Source of the DNA: Desulfoprunum benzoelyticum
GTDB lineage: Bacteria; Desulfobacterota; Desulfobulbia; Desulfobulbales; Desulfocapsaceae
Assembly (NCBI RefSeq): GCF_014201505.1
Contig: NZ_JACHEO010000001.1
Location: forward strand, 472,737 to 536,736
DNA: 64,000 nt
Direction: 5' to 3'
Under the pieces are notes generated by a model. That model ran no database searches. It was not told where the DNA came from and saw only the letters and a program-made list of their open reading frames with translations. A program made the position numbers and the translations under genes. Numbering within the stretch: position 1 is the stretch's first letter; each line of letters opens with the position of its first letter. Below, one piece after another: positions 27,781 to 37,728 of the stretch.

Positions 27781-28299
27781 TTACTGGTCGAGGGTGTAGC
27801 GGGCGAGGAGGCTGTCGTGGAGATAGCCGTTGGCCCCGCTGCGGAAAAATCGCTGGAACAGCTCCAGGCACTGCGGCCGCAGGACCCGGGACACGATCGT
27901 GATCCGCCGGTCGGCGTACAGCGGCGCCAGCGACGGCAGAACCAGGCTCGTGCCGCCGCCCATGACGTCCTCGTAGCCGTAGACGACCGTGCCGACGTTG
28001 TTGACGACCATCGTCGCATAGCACATCAGGCAGGGCTCCATCGTCGAGTACACCGTCACCGCCGTGAGGTCGAGCTCCGGGGCGGTGTCGAACAGGGTCC
28101 GGAGGGCGACGAGTTCGGCGTGGTCGAGCTCGTTGACCCTGCCGCTGCTGTGCTGCCGGGCCCCGGTGGCGACGACCTCGCCGGCATGGACGACGACGCA
28201 GCCGACCGGAAACTCGTTGCGGTCCAGGGCCTGCCGGGCCTCGGCCAGGGCCAGGGCCATAAACTTTTCATGTTCCGCCTGCGGTTCCGCCCTCACCAT
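27781..28299 (-). CDS. Nucleoside/tRNA deaminase family protein
   Basis: The start at 28299 follows a GGGAGGGA run. The 172-residue product has the zinc deaminase pair DHAELVALR (near 63-71) and STMEPCLMCYATMV (near 92-105), typical of TadA/guanine/cytosine deaminases. The C-terminal region (FRSGANGYLHDSLLARYTLDQ) is longer than in TadA and nothing proves tRNA as substrate; guanine deaminase or a related nucleoside deaminase is possible. It sits between a zinc-ribbon gene and the radical SAM gene on the same strand. Confidence 0.85.
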   Translation of the reverse strand: MVRAEPQAEHEKFMALALAEARQALDRNEFPVGCVVVHAGEVVATGARQHSSGRVNELDHAELVALRTLFDTAPELDLTAVTVYSTMEPCLMCYATMVVNNVGTVVYGYEDVMGGGTSLVLPSLAPLYADRRITIVSRVLRPQCLELFQRFFRSGANGYLHDSLLARYTLDQ

Positions 28300-28324
28300 C
28301 CGTCCCTCCCCCACTGACGCCAGT

Positions 28325-29578
28325 TCACAGTTTTCTGCCGAATCGCAGCGCCGCCGCGGCAATGACGACGCCGGTCTGCCGCTGGATCAGGTCATGACCG
28401 GCATCCGCAAACGGCAGGTACACCAAGGTGGTCGCGGCCGCCTGCAGGTCAAGGGCGGGGAGCAGCGGGAAGAGCCGCTTCCGCGCCAGCGTCGCCGCGG
28501 CCAGCACAGATTTCAACGCCTGCACCGCCTCCCGCCGCGGCAGGTTGACCGGATAGGCGATCGGTAGCGATCCTGGTTCACCATCAACCAGCCGCTTCTG
28601 GGCCACCGTCAGATAGTGGGCGGTCTGGAGAAAGGCGGCCGGCTGCAGCTTGAAGGCCGGGGTCCAGAATACCAGCGGCCGGGCATCGTCCTCGGCCCGG
28701 ATCACCACCGGTTGCCCGGTCAGGCGGAGGAAATCGGCGTAGGTCTGCAGCCCCCCGTCGCCATCCTGGCGGATCGCGATCTTCCAGAACGGCAGCGCCC
28801 GGTCGGCAGCCGCCGCCCCCGGGACCCGGCCCCAGGCGACGGCGGCAAAACGGCCGTCCGCCTCCTCCCACATCGTCTCGCAGTTGCGGCACTGCAGCAC
28901 CAGGGCGTCGGCCTCGCCGTGCAGCGGCGCCCCGCAGCGCGGGCACAGCGTCGACAGGAACCTCGGCTCCCAGTCCCGGCGGAAGGGCACGGCGGCGGCG
29001 ACGAGCTTCTGCCATTCCAGCCCCTGCTCCATGATTGGGAGGTCGGTCACGGCATCGACCACCATCTCGTCCTTCTCGAAGGCCGGCAGATAGACCCGGC
29101 TGATCGTCTCGCCGATAAAGGCCCGATGCCGGACCTGACCGTTCGCCTCCCGCTTGAACAGGGCGGTCAGTCGCAGCGCCTGGGCAAAAACGCTCTCCGA
29201 TTTGACCTGCTGCGGGACGAAGCGACCGGCGATCGCCGCGGTTCCCTGGACCAGCTGCATCGCCTGCGGCCGCAGCCCGAGTGACATGGGGAGCCGATCA
29301 TGGGCGACGGCGATCCGGGTCGTGTCGATCATCGCGTGCCGGACCTCGACCCCCTGGCACTGGTAGATGCAGCCCTTGAAACGGAGGTAGGGCAGGTATA
29401 GAAGATCCTCGGGGCCAATCCCGGCCGGACATCCGGCGCGGAGCAGAAACCGCAGGCCGCCTCCCCCCACCATGTAGTTGTTGACGTCGCAATAGGGACA
29501 ACTCACCAGCCGATCGGTCTCATGCAGGACAATGGGGGCGCCGCAGGAGGGACAGTTCTGCTCGACGACCAGCTCCAT
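28325..29578 (-). CDS. Large zinc-ribbon protein of unknown function
   Basis: The 417-residue soluble protein has one zinc ribbon at the N-terminus (CPSCGAPI ... CPYCDV, about 10-34) and a second in the middle (CPRCGAPL ... CRNCETMW, about 218-245). I do not recognise the rest. It lies seven bases after an SPFH zinc-ribbon gene on the same strand, so the two likely work together; the similar ribbons suggest one origin. Confidence 0.7.
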   Translation of the reverse strand: MELVVEQNCPSCGAPIVLHETDRLVSCPYCDVNNYMVGGGGLRFLLRAGCPAGIGPEDLLYLPYLRFKGCIYQCQGVEVRHAMIDTTRIAVAHDRLPMSLGLRPQAMQLVQGTAAIAGRFVPQQVKSESVFAQALRLTALFKREANGQVRHRAFIGETISRVYLPAFEKDEMVVDAVTDLPIMEQGLEWQKLVAAAVPFRRDWEPRFLSTLCPRCGAPLHGEADALVLQCRNCETMWEEADGRFAAVAWGRVPGAAAADRALPFWKIAIRQDGDGGLQTYADFLRLTGQPVVIRAEDDARPLVFWTPAFKLQPAAFLQTAHYLTVAQKRLVDGEPGSLPIAYPVNLPRREAVQALKSVLAAATLARKRLFPLLPALDLQAAATTLVYLPFADAGHDLIQRQTGVVIAAAALRFGRKL

Positions 29579-29584
29579 GGCCGC

Positions 29585-30712
29585 CTACAAGCGCCGACCG
29601 CAATGGTTGCAGAACAGGGCGTCCGGCAGGTTTTCGCCCCGGCATTCGGGACAGTGCGACACGGCGACCGCCTGGTCCGTCGGCCGGCCGCACTGCGAGC
29701 AGAAACGGGCCTTGGGGGAGAGATTCTTGCCGCAATGACGGCACTGGCTGAGAATGACCTGCTGGTGGCCGCAGATCGGGCAGAACCGCGCCTCTTCGGG
29801 GATGGCGTTGCGGCAGTCGGGACAGATCGATTTCAGCGCCGTCTCGGCCGGAACCGGGGTCGTGGCGGTGAGATTTCTGGCGAACATCGCCGGCAGCATC
29901 AATCCCATCCCCATGCCGATGCCGGCGCCGGCCTCGCCCTGGCCGGCGGCCGCCTTTTCCATCGCCATGCCCGCCTTCATCCGCACGAATTTGTCCATGT
30001 CCTTGATGGCATTGATCCGCCCCTGGTCGTCGATCGCCTGCTGGACCTCCGCCGGCGGGGTGATCGAGGTGATGTAGAGGTGGCTCAGCCGGAGGCCGAA
30101 GTGGGCGAAATCCTCCACCAGCCGTTGCTGCAGATCGACCGAAAAGGCCTCGAACTGGCCGGGCAGGTTGAAGATGGTATCGAGCCTTTCCCCTAGATAA
30201 TCGTTGAACCGCGAGACGATGACCTTCTTCAGGTAGGCGGCGATGTCATCGGTGGCAAAACTGCCCATCGTCCCGACGAGGGCGTTGATGAACAGCACCG
30301 GCTGGACGATCTGCAGGCTGTAGACCCCGTGGGCGCGGAGCCGGATCAGGCCGAGTTCGCTGTCCCGGAAGGCGACCGGGTCCATCGTCCCCCACTTGAG
30401 ATCGGTGAAATACTTGAGGTTGACCATGTAGACCTCGGCCCGCAGCGGACTGTCGCCGCGCCAGGGGATGGAGAGGATCTTGGTCAGGATCGGCAGGTTG
30501 GCGGTCTTCAGGGTGTGGCGGCCGGGGCCGAAGGCATCGCAGGCCTTGCCCTGGTAGAACAGGACCGCCGCCTGGCTGTCGCGCACCGTCAGCTGGGCCC
30601 CGTACTTGATCTCGCCCGAGCCTGCCTCCGGCAGCCGATGGACCAGCTCCTTGCCGCTGTCGTCGAACCACTCGATATTTTCCAGAAACAGCCCGCCGTC
30701 GAACCTGTTCAT
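29585..30712 (-). CDS. SPFH/band-7 domain protein with C-terminal zinc ribbons
   Basis: The 375-residue protein has an SPFH domain (about 40-245; [21 protein letters not shown] start, [18 protein letters not shown]) and two C-terminal double zinc ribbons (CPDC, CPIC, CRHC, CSQC, CPEC, CNHC, about 300-375). It resembles the YdjI-like SPFH group (cytosolic, with zinc ribbons). Function is unclear; SPFH proteins form ring or scaffold assemblies. It probably forms an operon with the 417-residue zinc-ribbon gene. Confidence 0.85.
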   Translation of the reverse strand: MNRFDGGLFLENIEWFDDSGKELVHRLPEAGSGEIKYGAQLTVRDSQAAVLFYQGKACDAFGPGRHTLKTANLPILTKILSIPWRGDSPLRAEVYMVNLKYFTDLKWGTMDPVAFRDSELGLIRLRAHGVYSLQIVQPVLFINALVGTMGSFATDDIAAYLKKVIVSRFNDYLGERLDTIFNLPGQFEAFSVDLQQRLVEDFAHFGLRLSHLYITSITPPAEVQQAIDDQGRINAIKDMDKFVRMKAGMAMEKAAAGQGEAGAGIGMGMGLMLPAMFARNLTATTPVPAETALKSICPDCRNAIPEEARFCPICGHQQVILSQCRHCGKNLSPKARFCSQCGRPTDQAVAVSHCPECRGENLPDALFCNHCGRRL

Positions 30713-30850
30713 ATCGTTTCCGCCATAGATGAGTTGAATAGTGAAACCGGATGCCGATTTATTGCAACCGGTACTATGCAGTGCCCCACAAAGACACTAT
30801 AGTATCACCACCGTAACCTGAAATACAACAACGCCTTTGGAGAGTGACGC

Positions 30851-31195
30851 ATGAAATTCAAAGAACAATGGAACCTCGAAACCGCCCTGAAAATACTGCG
30901 GCACCAGACGGTCGACTCGCAGGTCTGGGCCGAAGCGGTCGAATGGCTGATGCTGTTCGGACCGCCGGAGATCAAGGAGATCCTGCTCAAGGCCTCGGGC
31001 ATCGCCTCCGAAACCTATTTTCCCGAGTTGCAGCCGATCTACCGCGGCCCCGACGGCGAACCGTACTACGACGTCGCCGTACTCGCCCGCGCTTTAGGCA
31101 TCAGTGAAGAAATAGCGCAGGATATCATCCGCCGCAAAGAAAACGAGCACGAGATGCAGCACCTGTTCACCGGCGGTTCGGACACGGTCCACTGA
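30851..31195 (+). CDS. Small protein of unknown function
   Basis: The ATG at 30851 follows GGAGAG; the 114-residue product is helical, with no membrane segment. The C-terminal half (DVAVLARALGISEEIAQDIIRRKENEH) looks like a helix-turn-helix or a small helical bundle, but I cannot name a family. It is transcribed away from the SPFH gene; the shared gap contains ACACTATAG near 30792, which would suit a -10 element. Confidence 0.7.
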   Translation: MKFKEQWNLETALKILRHQTVDSQVWAEAVEWLMLFGPPEIKEILLKASGIASETYFPELQPIYRGPDGEPYYDVAVLARALGISEEIAQDIIRRKENEHEMQHLFTGGSDTVH

Positions 31196-31267
31196 ACTCC
31201 GGGGCGGCCGGCTCTCGTTGCGTCAATCGCCGCATCAGGGACCGGCTGCCCGCTTTCAAGATGATCT

Positions 31268-31768
31268 TCAGCAAGGATGGAGATCGTACAGCTTTTCGTC
31301 CCGCCCCGGCCGCCTGCCCCCGACGGCGGCCTTCTTCTTCAAGGTTTCGAAGGAGATATCGTCGTCCCCGAGCACATCCCCCATCTCCTGTTCAATCTGC
31401 TCCGGATCCTCGCCCGCCTCCATGCGCGACAGGGCCTCTTCCATATTGCCGCCGAGGTTGATCCCGGTCTCGTGGCTGAAGCGGCGCATCAGCGACGCCA
31501 TCTGCCGCGGGTCCTCCTCGTTCATTCCCTCCGCCTCCTGCATCAGGCGGCCGAAGGCCTGCTCCATCTTCGACTCGTCGAGGCCGCTCAGCGGATCCTC
31601 GCCCTCGCCGCCGGCGGCCTTGCCGATCGTGGCGAAGGTCGACATCTGCCGGGCCAGCTTTTCCTTGCCGCAGCGGGGGCAGGAAGGGGCGGTGGTGGTG
31701 TCGATCCGGCGGGAAAAAAAGTTGAAGATCACATTGCAGCGGTCACAGAAAAATTCGTAAATCGGCAT
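31268..31768 (-). CDS. FmdB-type zinc ribbon protein
   Basis: The start at 31768 opens MPIYEFFCDRCN, the signature N-terminus of FmdB-type ribbons; the ribbon CDRC ... CPRC spans about 8-34. The remaining 130 residues are acidic and helical (GEDPEQIEQEMGDVLGDDD), unlike the short FmdB proteins. It may bind nucleic acid or protein; no function is known. It lies next to aroB, on the same strand. Confidence 0.85.
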   Translation of the reverse strand: MPIYEFFCDRCNVIFNFFSRRIDTTTAPSCPRCGKEKLARQMSTFATIGKAAGGEGEDPLSGLDESKMEQAFGRLMQEAEGMNEEDPRQMASLMRRFSHETGINLGGNMEEALSRMEAGEDPEQIEQEMGDVLGDDDISFETLKKKAAVGGRRPGRDEKLYDLHPC

Positions 31769-31842
31769 CTCGTCACCATCCTGGTTCAGCGCATTGTGCA
31801 GCGATTTGCAGCCGGCCGCCGTCACCGCCCGGCTCGGCCGGA

Positions 31843-32913
31843 TCAGAGGACCTGATCGAGCTGGCGTTCGGAGACCGCATCGGTAATAGAGGTGGCGCCA
31901 ATGGCGGTCGGCAGGATGTAGAAGACCTTGCCGGCCACGGCTTTCTTGTCTGTTTTCAGATAGGTCCTGATCCGCTCCCTGTCAAGGTCGGCCGGGATGG
32001 CGACCGGCAGGCCGTAGGCGGCAATCAGCGCCGTTATCCGCTGCTCCGCCGCCACCGCCAGCATCCCCTTGGCAACGGCGAGCCGGGCCGCGGCCACCAT
32101 CCCGATCGCCACCGCATGGCCATGGCTGATCGCAAACCCCGAGGCGGCCTCGACGGCGTGGCCGATGGTGTGGCCGAAATTGAGGATCCGCCGCATCCCG
32201 CCCTCGCGCTCGTCCTGCTCAACGACCTCGGCCTTGATCCGGCAGCAGGTCAGGATCGTCTCCTCAATCGCCGCGGTTTCAAGGGCCAGGATCTCCTCCC
32301 GTTTCCGCTCAAGATAGGCGAAGAAGTCAGGGTCGCGGATGACCCCGTACTTGATGACCTCCGCCAGCCCCCCGAGCAGTTCGGCAGGCTCCAGGGTCGC
32401 CAGGACCTCCGGGTCGATGTAGACGGCCTGCGGCTGGTAAAAGGCGCCGATCAGATTTTTCCCTTCCGGGATATCGACGCCGGTCTTGCCGCCGACCGAA
32501 CTGTCGACCTGGGCCAGCAGCGTCGTCGGCGCCTGGACGAAGGGAATGCCGCGCATGTAGATCGCGGCGAGAAAACCGGTGATGTCGCCGACGACCCCGC
32601 CGCCGAAGGCGATCAGGCCATCGCGACGGTCAAACCCGGCAGCGGCAAGGCGACTGGCGAGGGCGCCGATCGTCGCCAGGTGCTTGCTGACCTCGCCGTG
32701 GGGGAAGGCGAACAGCTCGGCCTGGACCCCGGCAGCGGCGAGGTGTCGCACCAGCTGTTGGCCATACAGGCCCTCCACCCGGTCATCGGTGATGACACCA
32801 TAGCGCTTGGCGAATCTACGCCGTGCCAGGTCTTCGCCGACCCGGGCCAGACAGCCCTGTTCAATACGGATCGGATAGCTCCGCTCACCAAGCCCAACCT
32901 GAATTTCGGCCAT
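31843..32913 (-). CDS. aroB: 3-dehydroquinate synthase
   Basis: Start at 32913. The 356-residue protein has the NAD-binding GGVVGDITGFLAAIYMRG region, the SVGGKTGVD motif with LLAQVDSS, and zinc ligands in NFGHTIGHA and ISHGHAVAIG. Length and order match AroB. It makes 3-dehydroquinate from DAHP in the shikimate pathway. The gene lies just past the sat terminator, so it has its own transcript. Confidence 0.95.
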   Translation of the reverse strand: MAEIQVGLGERSYPIRIEQGCLARVGEDLARRRFAKRYGVITDDRVEGLYGQQLVRHLAAAGVQAELFAFPHGEVSKHLATIGALASRLAAAGFDRRDGLIAFGGGVVGDITGFLAAIYMRGIPFVQAPTTLLAQVDSSVGGKTGVDIPEGKNLIGAFYQPQAVYIDPEVLATLEPAELLGGLAEVIKYGVIRDPDFFAYLERKREEILALETAAIEETILTCCRIKAEVVEQDEREGGMRRILNFGHTIGHAVEAASGFAISHGHAVAIGMVAAARLAVAKGMLAVAAEQRITALIAAYGLPVAIPADLDRERIRTYLKTDKKAVAGKVFYILPTAIGATSITDAVSERQLDQVL

Positions 32914-32949
32914 AACGACCCTCGCCCACAACCATTGCGATCAATGGAA

Positions 32950-32987
32950 AAAAAAGGAGATACTTCCAAACCAGGAAGTATCTCCTT
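32950..32987 (-). terminator. Rho-independent terminator after sat
   Basis: A perfect 14-base stem (32954-32967 with 32974-32987) with a 6-base loop ends, read leftward, in a run of T (complement of 32948-32955). It lies just past the sat stop codon at 33011. Confidence 0.95.
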
Positions 32988-33010
32988 GCAAACCTGCTTC
33001 AGTGGATCAA

Positions 33011-34288
33011 TTACATCTTGGAACCGGAAGCAGCACCCTGCATCTTGACCTCGACCTTCTCGGTCAGACCCTCATAGTAGGCACGGAGGTGGGTAAGAAC
33101 CTCGTCGCGACCGAAGTGGTCGACAACCTCGGCGCCCTCGGACAGCGCCTTGCGGAGCTTGGTTCCGGAGAGGATGACGCGGTCTTCCTTGCCATGGTTA
33201 CAGGTACGGAGCGAAGCCATGCCGTCGCACTTGTAGCAATAGAAGGTCCAGTCGATCTTCATCGGCTTGCACAGCAGATCCTTGCCGGGATCGCCGGTTA
33301 CCGGGACGCGGTCGAAGATGTCCTGAGCCTCGAACAGGCCGTAGAAATCGCCGACACCGGCGTGATCGCGGCCGATCAGCATGGCGTTGACGCCGTAGTT
33401 CTGACGGAAGGTGGCATGGAGCAGGCCTTCGCGCGGTCCGGCATAACGCATGTCGAGCGGATAACCGGCGCTGATGACGTTCTCTTTGACGAAGTAGTTG
33501 TTGATCAGGATGTCGATCGCCTTGATACGGACCGGAGCCGGAATGTCGCCCGGTTTCAGGTTGCCGATCAGGGAGTGGATCAGAACGCCGTCACAGACTT
33601 CGACTGCGATCTTGGCCAGATACTCATGGGAGCGATGCATCGGGTTACGCAGCTGCAGGGCGGCGACGTTGGCCCAGCCACGCTCGTCGAACATGGCGCG
33701 GGTCTGGGCCGGGGTCAGGTAGACGCCCGGATACTCGGCCGGATACTCGCCTTCGGACAGAACCTTGACCGGACCGGCGATATTGAATTCCTTCTGAGCC
33801 ATAACCATCTGGACACCGGGATGATCTTCCATCGCGACCTTCCAGAACTTGTCATCGGCAGAGTCGTCGCCGAGGCCCTTGAAGACCTTCTCGCACTCGA
33901 ACTTCTTGTCGGCCTCGGTCATCTCATACTTCTCGGTGACCTTCATGGTGGCAAACGTCTCGCCCTTGCGGACGAGGGCGATCTCGTCGCCTTCCTTGAT
34001 TGCTGCGGCATCGGCGGCGGAGACATCGAGGGTGATCGGAACCGGCCAGAAGGTGCCGTCGGCCATCTGGAATTTCTCGCAGACGCCCTTCCAGTCAGCC
34101 TTGGTCATGAAACCGGACAGCGGGCTGAAACCGCCGATGCCCATCATGATCAAGTCGCCTTTGGCGCGAGCCGAGATTTCGATCTGCTTCAGGCCAGCGG
34201 CCTTCTTCAACTCTGCATCACGTTCGCTGCCGGAAAGCAAAGCACATACCAAGCCTTTTCCACCGTGAGGTGCAACCAATTTTGACAT
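33011..34288 (-). CDS. sat: Sulfate adenylyltransferase (dissimilatory type)
   Basis: The 425-residue product starts [13 protein letters not shown] at 34288 and has the ATP-sulfurylase motifs [26 protein letters not shown] and a zinc-ribbon-like [10 protein letters not shown] segment. It is the single-domain homodimeric enzyme that activates sulfate to APS, the first step of dissimilatory sulfate reduction. No cysC, cysH or cysN is nearby, which favours the energy-metabolism role. Codon usage looks more optimised than in neighbours, as expected for an abundant enzyme. Confidence 0.97.
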   Translation of the reverse strand: MSKLVAPHGGKGLVCALLSGSERDAELKKAAGLKQIEISARAKGDLIMMGIGGFSPLSGFMTKADWKGVCEKFQMADGTFWPVPITLDVSAADAAAIKEGDEIALVRKGETFATMKVTEKYEMTEADKKFECEKVFKGLGDDSADDKFWKVAMEDHPGVQMVMAQKEFNIAGPVKVLSEGEYPAEYPGVYLTPAQTRAMFDERGWANVAALQLRNPMHRSHEYLAKIAVEVCDGVLIHSLIGNLKPGDIPAPVRIKAIDILINNYFVKENVISAGYPLDMRYAGPREGLLHATFRQNYGVNAMLIGRDHAGVGDFYGLFEAQDIFDRVPVTGDPGKDLLCKPMKIDWTFYCYKCDGMASLRTCNHGKEDRVILSGTKLRKALSEGAEVVDHFGRDEVLTHLRAYYEGLTEKVEVKMQGAASGSKM

Positions 34289-34383
34289 AGATTTCCTCTT
34301 TCTTGTAATGGTTAAATCATACGCCGGACACAGCCTTCCGCGCCCGACAACATAATGAATCGACATTCAGTCACAACGTACCA

Positions 34384-34411
34384 CTTATAAAAAAAACGAG
34401 GGAAAAGTCAA
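34384..34411 (-). promoter_or_regulatory. Sigma70-type promoter of sat
   Basis: Read leftward there is a -35 box TTGACT (complement of 34406-34411), a 16-base spacer and a -10 box TATAAG (34389-34384). Transcription would start near 34377, giving a leader of about 90 bases before the sat ATG at 34288. Confidence 0.7.
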
Positions 34412-34451
34412 GGGAAAACGTCAAAAGCGGTACACCGCCGCCGTTATTCCC

Positions 34452-36935
34452 TCATCCCCGAAAGAACCTGAGACGCAGGGCGTTGCTGACGACGGTGACC
34501 GAGCTCAGCGCCATCGCCGCCCCGGCCAGCATCGGGTTGAGGGCCGGGCCGCCGAACGGCACCAGGACCCCGGCCGCCACCGGAATGCCGATGACGTTGA
34601 AGGCGAAGGCCCAGAACAGGTTCTGGCGGATATTGCGCATGACCGTCCGCGACAGGCGCAGGGCGGTGATGATCCCTTTCAGCCTGCCGTGCATCAGCAC
34701 GACATCGCCGGATTCCATCGCGATGTCGACCCCGGTGCCCATGGCGATCCCGAGGTCGGCCCGGGCCAGGGCCGGGGCGTCGTTGATGCCGTCGCCGACC
34801 ATCGCCACAATCCGTCCCTGCTGCTGCAGCGCCGCCACCCGTTCGGCCTTGTTCTCGGGCAGGACCCGGGCGTGGACCTCGTCCACCCCGGCCTGGGCGG
34901 CGATGCTCTCGGCGGTCAGCGGGTGATCGCCGGTCAGCATGATGACCCGCCGCCCCATGGTCCGCAGCGATGCGACGACCGCCCCGGCCTCCGGCTTCAG
35001 GGCGTCGGCAATGGCGACAATGGCGGCAAAACGACCGTCGACGGCACAGTAGAGGACGGTCTTGCCGGCCCCGGCCAGCGCCAGCGCCCGCTCCTCCGCC
35101 GGCTGCAGGGCAATCCCGCGCGATTCCAGCAGCTCGCGGTTGCCGAAACACAGTTGCCGGCCGTCAATCTTCGCCTCGACGCCGAGGCCGGTCAGCGAGG
35201 CGAACCTTTCTGGGCGGACGAGGGCAAGGTTGCGCTCCTGGGCCTGGCGGACGATCGCCTCGGCCAGGGGGTGGGCCGAGGACTGCTCCATCGAGGCCAC
35301 CAGCCGCAGGATCTCGTCTTCGGTCAGCTCATCGCCAAAGAGGACGATATCGGTCACCGCCGGCCGGCCGACGGTCAGGGTGCCGGTCTTGTCGAAGATC
35401 ACGGTATCGACCTTGGCCGCGGTCTCGAGGGCGGCGCCGTTCTTGACCAGGACCCCGAGCTGGGCGCCGCGGCCGGTGCCGACCATGATCGAGGTCGGAG
35501 TCGCCAGCCCCATCGCGCACGGGCAGGCGATGACGAGCACGGCGATGAAGTAGCGGAGACTGGCGGTAAAGGGGGCGTCACCGATCAGGAACCATACCAG
35601 GCCGGTGGCGATCGCCAGGACGATGACCGCCGGGACGAAGTAGAGGCTGATGGTGTCGGCGAGGTTGGCGATCGGCGCCTTCGAGCCCTGGGCCTCTTGC
35701 ACCATCCGCACGATCCGGGCCAGGACCGTGTCCTCCCCGGTCTGTTGGGCGCGGACATGGAGCTCGCCCTGGCTGTTGACCGTGCCGCCGAAGACCTTGT
35801 CCCCCGCCTTCTTGTCGACCGGCATGCTCTCGCCGCTGAGCATCGCCTCGTCGACCGCCGAGGCGCCGTATTCGATCACGCCGTCGGTCGGAATCCGGTC
35901 GCCGGGCCGGACCAGCAGCAGGTCACCGGCCTCGATCTCGGCCGTCGGCATCGTCGTCTGGGCGCCATCCCGCAGGACAATGGCGGTATCGGGGGTCAGG
36001 GCCATGAGTTTGATGATGGCGTCGGAGGTGTGCGACTTGGCCCGGGCCTCCAGGTACTTGCCGAGCGACACGAGGGCCAGCAGGACCCCGGTCGACTCGA
36101 AGTACAGATCCATCGCCCGGGCGTGGGGATCGATGCCGAGGGCGATCTCGATCAGGCTCCACAGCGAATAGACGAAAGCGGCGCCGGTGCCGACGGCGAT
36201 CAGCGAATCCATGTTCGGGCTGCGCCGTGCCAGGGCCGGAAAGCCGATAAGATAGAAACTGCGCCCCAGCCACATCACCGGCAGGACGAGGAGCAGCTGC
36301 ATCAGGGCAAAGGCCAGGGGGTTCTGATGCGGGCTGAGCAGGGCCGGCAGCGGCAGCCCCGCCATTTCCCCCATCGCCACGTAGAGCAGCGGGATCGTGA
36401 AACAGAAGGCCAGCACCAGACGGCGTTGCATCGCCGCCAATTCCTCCTTCTTCTCCTGCTGCCGGAGTTCGAAATCGCTGGCGCGGATGACGACCGCACT
36501 GGCCTCGAAACCGAGGGCGGCGATCGTCTCGCGGATCTTCCGCGGCGAACTTTCCGATCTGCGGTAGACGATCCTGGCCGTCTCCGTCGCCAGATTGACC
36601 TCGGCGGCGACGACGCCGGGCAGATCGCCGACAACCTTTTCGATCCGGGCCGAACAGGAGGCACAGTGCATGCCGCTGATCGCCAGGGTCTGGGTGATCT
36701 CTTCATCGGCGGCCGGGGCGATCAACTCGAACCCGAGATCCTTGACCCGGGCGGCAACGTCAGCAAACGGCACCTTCGCCTCATCCCACTCCAGCTCCAT
36801 GGTCTCCGCCGCCAAGTTGACGGCAACCCCGGCTACCCCGTCCATACCACCGACGACCTTTTCGATCCGGGCCGAGCAGGCGGCACAGTGCATGCCCCTG
36901 ACCACGATATTTTTAATTTTTTTTTGATCCGCCAT
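34452..36935 (-). CDS. copA: Copper-translocating P1B-type ATPase
   Basis: The 827-residue protein (ATG at 36935, because AAAGGA is nine bases upstream; ATG 36944 is three codons earlier) has two heavy-metal-associated domains (GMHCAACS near 12, GMHCASCS near 86), eight membrane helices, the CPC metal-entry motif (ACPCAMG), the phosphorylated DKTGT and the ATP-site GDGIND. It pumps Cu(I) out of the cytoplasm. The copZ-like gene on the other side of a repeat cluster encodes its likely chaperone. Confidence 0.95.
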   Translation of the reverse strand: MADQKKIKNIVVRGMHCAACSARIEKVVGGMDGVAGVAVNLAAETMELEWDEAKVPFADVAARVKDLGFELIAPAADEEITQTLAISGMHCASCSARIEKVVGDLPGVVAAEVNLATETARIVYRRSESSPRKIRETIAALGFEASAVVIRASDFELRQQEKKEELAAMQRRLVLAFCFTIPLLYVAMGEMAGLPLPALLSPHQNPLAFALMQLLLVLPVMWLGRSFYLIGFPALARRSPNMDSLIAVGTGAAFVYSLWSLIEIALGIDPHARAMDLYFESTGVLLALVSLGKYLEARAKSHTSDAIIKLMALTPDTAIVLRDGAQTTMPTAEIEAGDLLLVRPGDRIPTDGVIEYGASAVDEAMLSGESMPVDKKAGDKVFGGTVNSQGELHVRAQQTGEDTVLARIVRMVQEAQGSKAPIANLADTISLYFVPAVIVLAIATGLVWFLIGDAPFTASLRYFIAVLVIACPCAMGLATPTSIMVGTGRGAQLGVLVKNGAALETAAKVDTVIFDKTGTLTVGRPAVTDIVLFGDELTEDEILRLVASMEQSSAHPLAEAIVRQAQERNLALVRPERFASLTGLGVEAKIDGRQLCFGNRELLESRGIALQPAEERALALAGAGKTVLYCAVDGRFAAIVAIADALKPEAGAVVASLRTMGRRVIMLTGDHPLTAESIAAQAGVDEVHARVLPENKAERVAALQQQGRIVAMVGDGINDAPALARADLGIAMGTGVDIAMESGDVVLMHGRLKGIITALRLSRTVMRNIRQNLFWAFAFNVIGIPVAAGVLVPFGGPALNPMLAGAAMALSSVTVVSNALRLRFFRG

Positions 36936-36944
36936 ATCCGTCAT

Positions 36945-37430
36945 TCCTTTGCCCGCCTTACTCCTGTCATTCCGAGCCTACCACTGCCCTATCAACCCTA
37001 CCTCCGCCCTATCAACCCTACCTCTGCCCTTTCGACCTTCCCCCGCTGTCATTTCGAAGCGCAGCGAGAAATCTCATCCTCCCCGGTAGGGCCAAGGCCA
37101 CGCACCCGCCCCCACTGCCCTTTCGCCACCCCCACCGTCGTTCCGAGCCCTTTTTTTGTCATTCCGAGCAAAGCGAGGAATCTCACCCTTCCCGATAGGG
37201 CCAAGGCCAAGCCCCCACCCCCGCTGTCATTTCGAAGCGCAGCGAGGAATCTCATCCTTCCCGATAGGGCCAAGACCACGCCCCCGCCCCCGCTGTCATT
37301 CCGAGCGCAGCGAGGAATCTTGCTTTTCCCGCCATCACCCCCCCCACCAACCACCTTGATTTCCATTCCGCCAACATCTATTATCTACCCTAGGCATTTA
37401 AGAATTTAATTCAACACTGGGAGATCAACA
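36945..37430. repeat. Dispersed palindromic repeat cluster between copA and the copper chaperone
   Basis: From about 37044 to 37332 the right-hand arm of the repeat family (GCTGTCATTTCGAAGCGCAG and variants, then CGAGGAATCTC) occurs four times, each followed by a TCCCG(G/A)TAGGGCCAAGG arm. Before it (36985-37040) a shorter tandem CCCTATCAACCCTACCT occurs two or three times. No gene is present. The region would carry the copA promoter, but I see no good one. Confidence 0.75.
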
Positions 37431-37625
37431 ATGGCGACAATCAAAATAAAGGGAATGAGCTGCCAGCATTGCGTTGCCTCAGTCACGAAAGCGTTGTCGG
37501 AATTACCCGGCATTTCCAATGTGAAAGTGGATTTGGCGAAGAACGAAGCGAACTATGATGGGGAAGTCGCCGTAGAGGCGGTGAAGACGGCGATCAGCAG
37601 GATTGGGTTTGAGGTGGTTGGGTAG
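37431..37625 (+). CDS. copZ: Heavy-metal-associated domain protein, CopZ-type copper chaperone
   Basis: The 64-residue single HMA domain has GMSCQHCVASV near 8-18. Start follows GGGAGA. CopZ-type proteins bind Cu(I) and hand it to the HMA domains of CopA, whose gene is divergent nearby. It ends just before a hairpin shared with the pilus operon. The sequence is more AT-rich than copA. Confidence 0.92.
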   Translation: MATIKIKGMSCQHCVASVTKALSELPGISNVKVDLAKNEANYDGEVAVEAVKTAISRIGFEVVG

Positions 37626-37657
37626 GACGCCACGACGTCCCTGGAAAGCTTTCAAAT

Positions 37658-37703
37658 AAAAAAACCGAACAACATCCGATGCGGATGATGCCCGGTTTTT
37701 TTA
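37658..37703. terminator. Hairpin terminator between the copper chaperone and pilY1
   Basis: A stem of AAAAAACCG with CGGTTTTTT encloses a smaller hairpin (CATCCG ... CGGATG). The poly-A and poly-T flanks allow it to work in both directions, for the rightward chaperone gene and the leftward pilus operon that ends at 37729. Confidence 0.8.
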
Positions 37704-37728
37704 TTACCGATTCAACAGATTACTGATC

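Noticed and set aside
34689..37409. 906-codon open frame on the plus strand opposite copA
   Set aside because: It is antisense to a gene with clear P-type ATPase motifs and is made of Gly, Asp, Arg and Pro as GC-rich shadows are. It ends in repeat sequence.
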